Source: CAWCUK01 sp963798775
Lineage (GTDB): Bacteria; Bacteroidota; Ignavibacteria; Ignavibacteriales; Ignavibacteriaceae
DNA length: 64,000 bases
Reading direction: 5' to 3'
NCBI GenBank assembly: GCA_963798775.1
Contig: CAWCUK010000002.1
Coordinates: 62,001 to 126,000 of the forward strand
Part shown: positions 62,731 to 64,000 of the stretch, piece after piece
Numbering within the stretch: the first letter of the stretch is position 1
Layout of the letters: each line of letters starts with the position of its first letter
The notes under the pieces: generated by a model
What the model saw: the letters and a program-made list of their open reading frames with translations, nothing else
Told to the model about the DNA's origin: nothing
Databases searched by the model: none
Translations under genes and position numbers: made by a program

Positions 62731-64000
62731 TTAAACCAAAACACTTGCGAATGGAATATCGCTTAATTCTATTTTAGGATGTTTTTCGATGAAGTAATTA
62801 AGCGACCATTCACTTGTAAGCAGAATGACCGCGCGTTCTTCGGAATCATAAGCCCAAGCCGCGCCTGCCGGAAGAATTACTTCATCCATTTCCTCCGGTG
62901 TAACTTCCGGAGAAATCCATCTTAAAACTTTCCAGTTTGTCTGCTCAAGTCTTGATTCAGCGTTATATTCATCCTGCAGCCGGTACTGTACAACTTCAAA
63001 CTGAAGAGGCCCAACCGCTCCGAGTAAAGGAACTTTTTGAACGGAATTTTTTAGATAGAAAGCCTGGATAACTCCTTCTTGCAGAAGCTGATCTAAACCA
63101 TCTCTGAATTTTTTAAAATTGGAAGGATTCGGATTGTGCATCAAAACAAAATATTCGGGAGCGAATTTTGGAATTTCTTTATAAATAATATTTGGATCTT
63201 CAGAAATAGTATCGCCTATTCCGAAATTAGAATTTCCTACAAATCCAACAATATCGCCTGCAAAAGCTTCATCAACAGTTTCTCTTTCCTGCCCGAACAT
63301 TTTCTGCGAGTTTGATAACCTAATTTTTTTGCCGGTAAGAGTATGAAAAGCCTGCATATCGCGGGAAAATTTACCGGAACAAATCCGCATAAACGCAATT
63401 CTGTCTCTATGCCGCGGATCCATATTTGCTTGAATTTTAAAAACGAATCCGGAAAAAGCCTCATCTTCAGGTTTAACAACTCCATTTGTACTTGTACGCG
63501 GAGCGGGAGGAGCGGCGTAATCTAAAAATCCGTCAAGCAGAAGCTGAACACCGAAGTTATTCATCGCGCTTCCGAAGAAAACGGGAGTTAATTTGCCGTT
63601 TAAAACTGCTTCTTCATCAAATTCTTCGCCGGCTGTATCAAGCATTTCAATTTCTTCGGCAAACCTGTTAAAATTATTTTCGCTTAATTTATCTTTTACA
63701 AAGGGATCGTTAAAATCTAATACTTCAACAGGAGCTTTAAACGCGCCGCCGGTGGTTTTTTCAAACAAGTGAACTCTTTTATTCATTCTATCGTAAACGC
63801 CTTTAAAATCCATTCCCGTTCCTAAAGGATAATTCATGGGATAAGCTCCGATTCCGAGAATGCTTTCCAGTTCATCAATTAATTCCAAAGGGTCGCGTGT
63901 GGGGCGGTCAAGTTTATTCATAAAAGTAAAAATCGGTACAGCTCGTTTACGGCAGACTTCGAACAATTTTCTTGTCTGCGCTTCAATACCTTTTGCCGCG
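62731..64000 (-). CDS. prfC: Peptide chain release factor 3 (RF3), 5' end outside the window
   Basis: The frame is open to the right edge (AKGIEAQTRKLFEVCRKRAV), so at least 422 codons of about 525-530 are present; the P-loop and switch region lie outside. Visible are the GTP-binding NKLD motif (TFMNKLDRPTRDPLELIDEL), domain II (VFFGSAMNNFGVQLLLDGFL, FKIQANMDPRHRDRIAFMRI) and the C-terminal domain (FAPEYFVLMHNPNPSNFKKF, GAVGPLQFEVVQYRLQDEYN). RF3 is the GTPase that recycles RF1/RF2 after termination. Followed by a terminator at 62677. Confidence 0.96.
   Translation of the reverse strand, partial: AAKGIEAQTRKLFEVCRKRAVPIFTFMNKLDRPTRDPLELIDELESILGIGAYPMNYPLGTGMDFKGVYDRMNKRVHLFEKTTGGAFKAPVEVLDFNDPFVKDKLSENNFNRFAEEIEMLDTAGEEFDEEAVLNGKLTPVFFGSAMNNFGVQLLLDGFLDYAAPPAPRTSTNGVVKPEDEAFSGFVFKIQANMDPRHRDRIAFMRICSGKFSRDMQAFHTLTGKKIRLSNSQKMFGQERETVDEAFAGDIVGFVGNSNFGIGDTISEDPNIIYKEIPKFAPEYFVLMHNPNPSNFKKFRDGLDQLLQEGVIQAFYLKNSVQKVPLLGAVGPLQFEVVQYRLQDEYNAESRLEQTNWKVLRWISPEVTPEEMDEVILPAGAAWAYDSEERAVILLTSEWSLNYFIEKHPKIELSDIPFASVLV

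Overview
The window is an AT-rich bacterial chromosome segment that most resembles Ignavibacteria (Bacteroidota/Chlorobiota group). This is inferred from three things: several large exported proteins end in the type IX secretion sorting domain with the NYPNPFNPSTTI signature, there are giant two-component regulator-propeller sensors, and there is a SusC-like TonB receptor. The assignment is by gene content only.

Layout. 1-13.2 kb is core genome: the tail of a DNA methyltransferase, the small SRP RNA, a minus-strand run sixA / small protein / lipoprotein / L,D-transpeptidase / uvrC, then a POT peptide transporter, glgC, and on the plus strand an M1 aminopeptidase, lpxH and a class A penicillin-binding protein. 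A tRNA-Leu(CAG) at 13.4 kb marks the edge of an accessory region (13.5-25.1 kb).

The accessory region is a broken chromosomal integron. A truncated integron-type tyrosine recombinase (intI, 23.6-23.9 kb) points leftward into an array of cassettes whose ends are matched inverted repeats (GTTAGGC/GCCTAAC, GTTATATGGC/GCCATATAAC). They carry VapBC, HigBA, ParE/Phd-type toxin-antitoxin pairs and unknown genes, separated by unusually long attC-like sites. Several IS110-family insertion sequences sit in the attC sites, and one complete copy has a structured leader that may encode a bridge RNA. To the right lies a gene graveyard (mobile mystery protein A, a PglX-like methyltransferase C-terminus, an SDR C-terminus).

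25.2-30.2 kb holds an AGCS amino-acid symporter and a compact five-gene fatty-acyl cluster (FabL/FabI-like enoyl reductase, hotdog dehydratase, ketosynthase, acyl carrier protein, phosphopantetheinyl transferase). 30.5-39.1 kb is surface and carbohydrate related: a ScyD/ScyE-like lipoprotein, an N-acylglucosamine-2-epimerase-type T9SS cargo, a TonB-dependent receptor, a PAS histidine kinase and a GH12 lipoprotein. 39.2-43.4 kb contains a DUF72 protein and a DNA polymerase III alpha-type polymerase that is split into two genes in swapped order (C-terminal half upstream of N-terminal half). 44.3-47.2 kb is a T9SS protein gene broken by three frameshifts.

47.3-50.3 kb is a RAYT (Y1 transposase) gene flanked by tandem arrays of about 121-bp palindromic (REPIN-like) units, next to an FkbM methyltransferase gene. 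50.8-62.5 kb is an extracellular-sensing and glucan-degradation block: a BNR-repeat T9SS protein, a NarL-type regulator with its regulator-propeller kinase, a GH16/CBM6 glucanase, and a regulator-propeller sensor fused to a SpoIIE phosphatase. The window ends inside prfC.

Several breaks are consistent with single-base indels, some near short homopolymer runs (near 23.0, 36.3, 44.4, 46.4 and 46.8 kb). They could be true decay or assembly errors, and I mark them as such.
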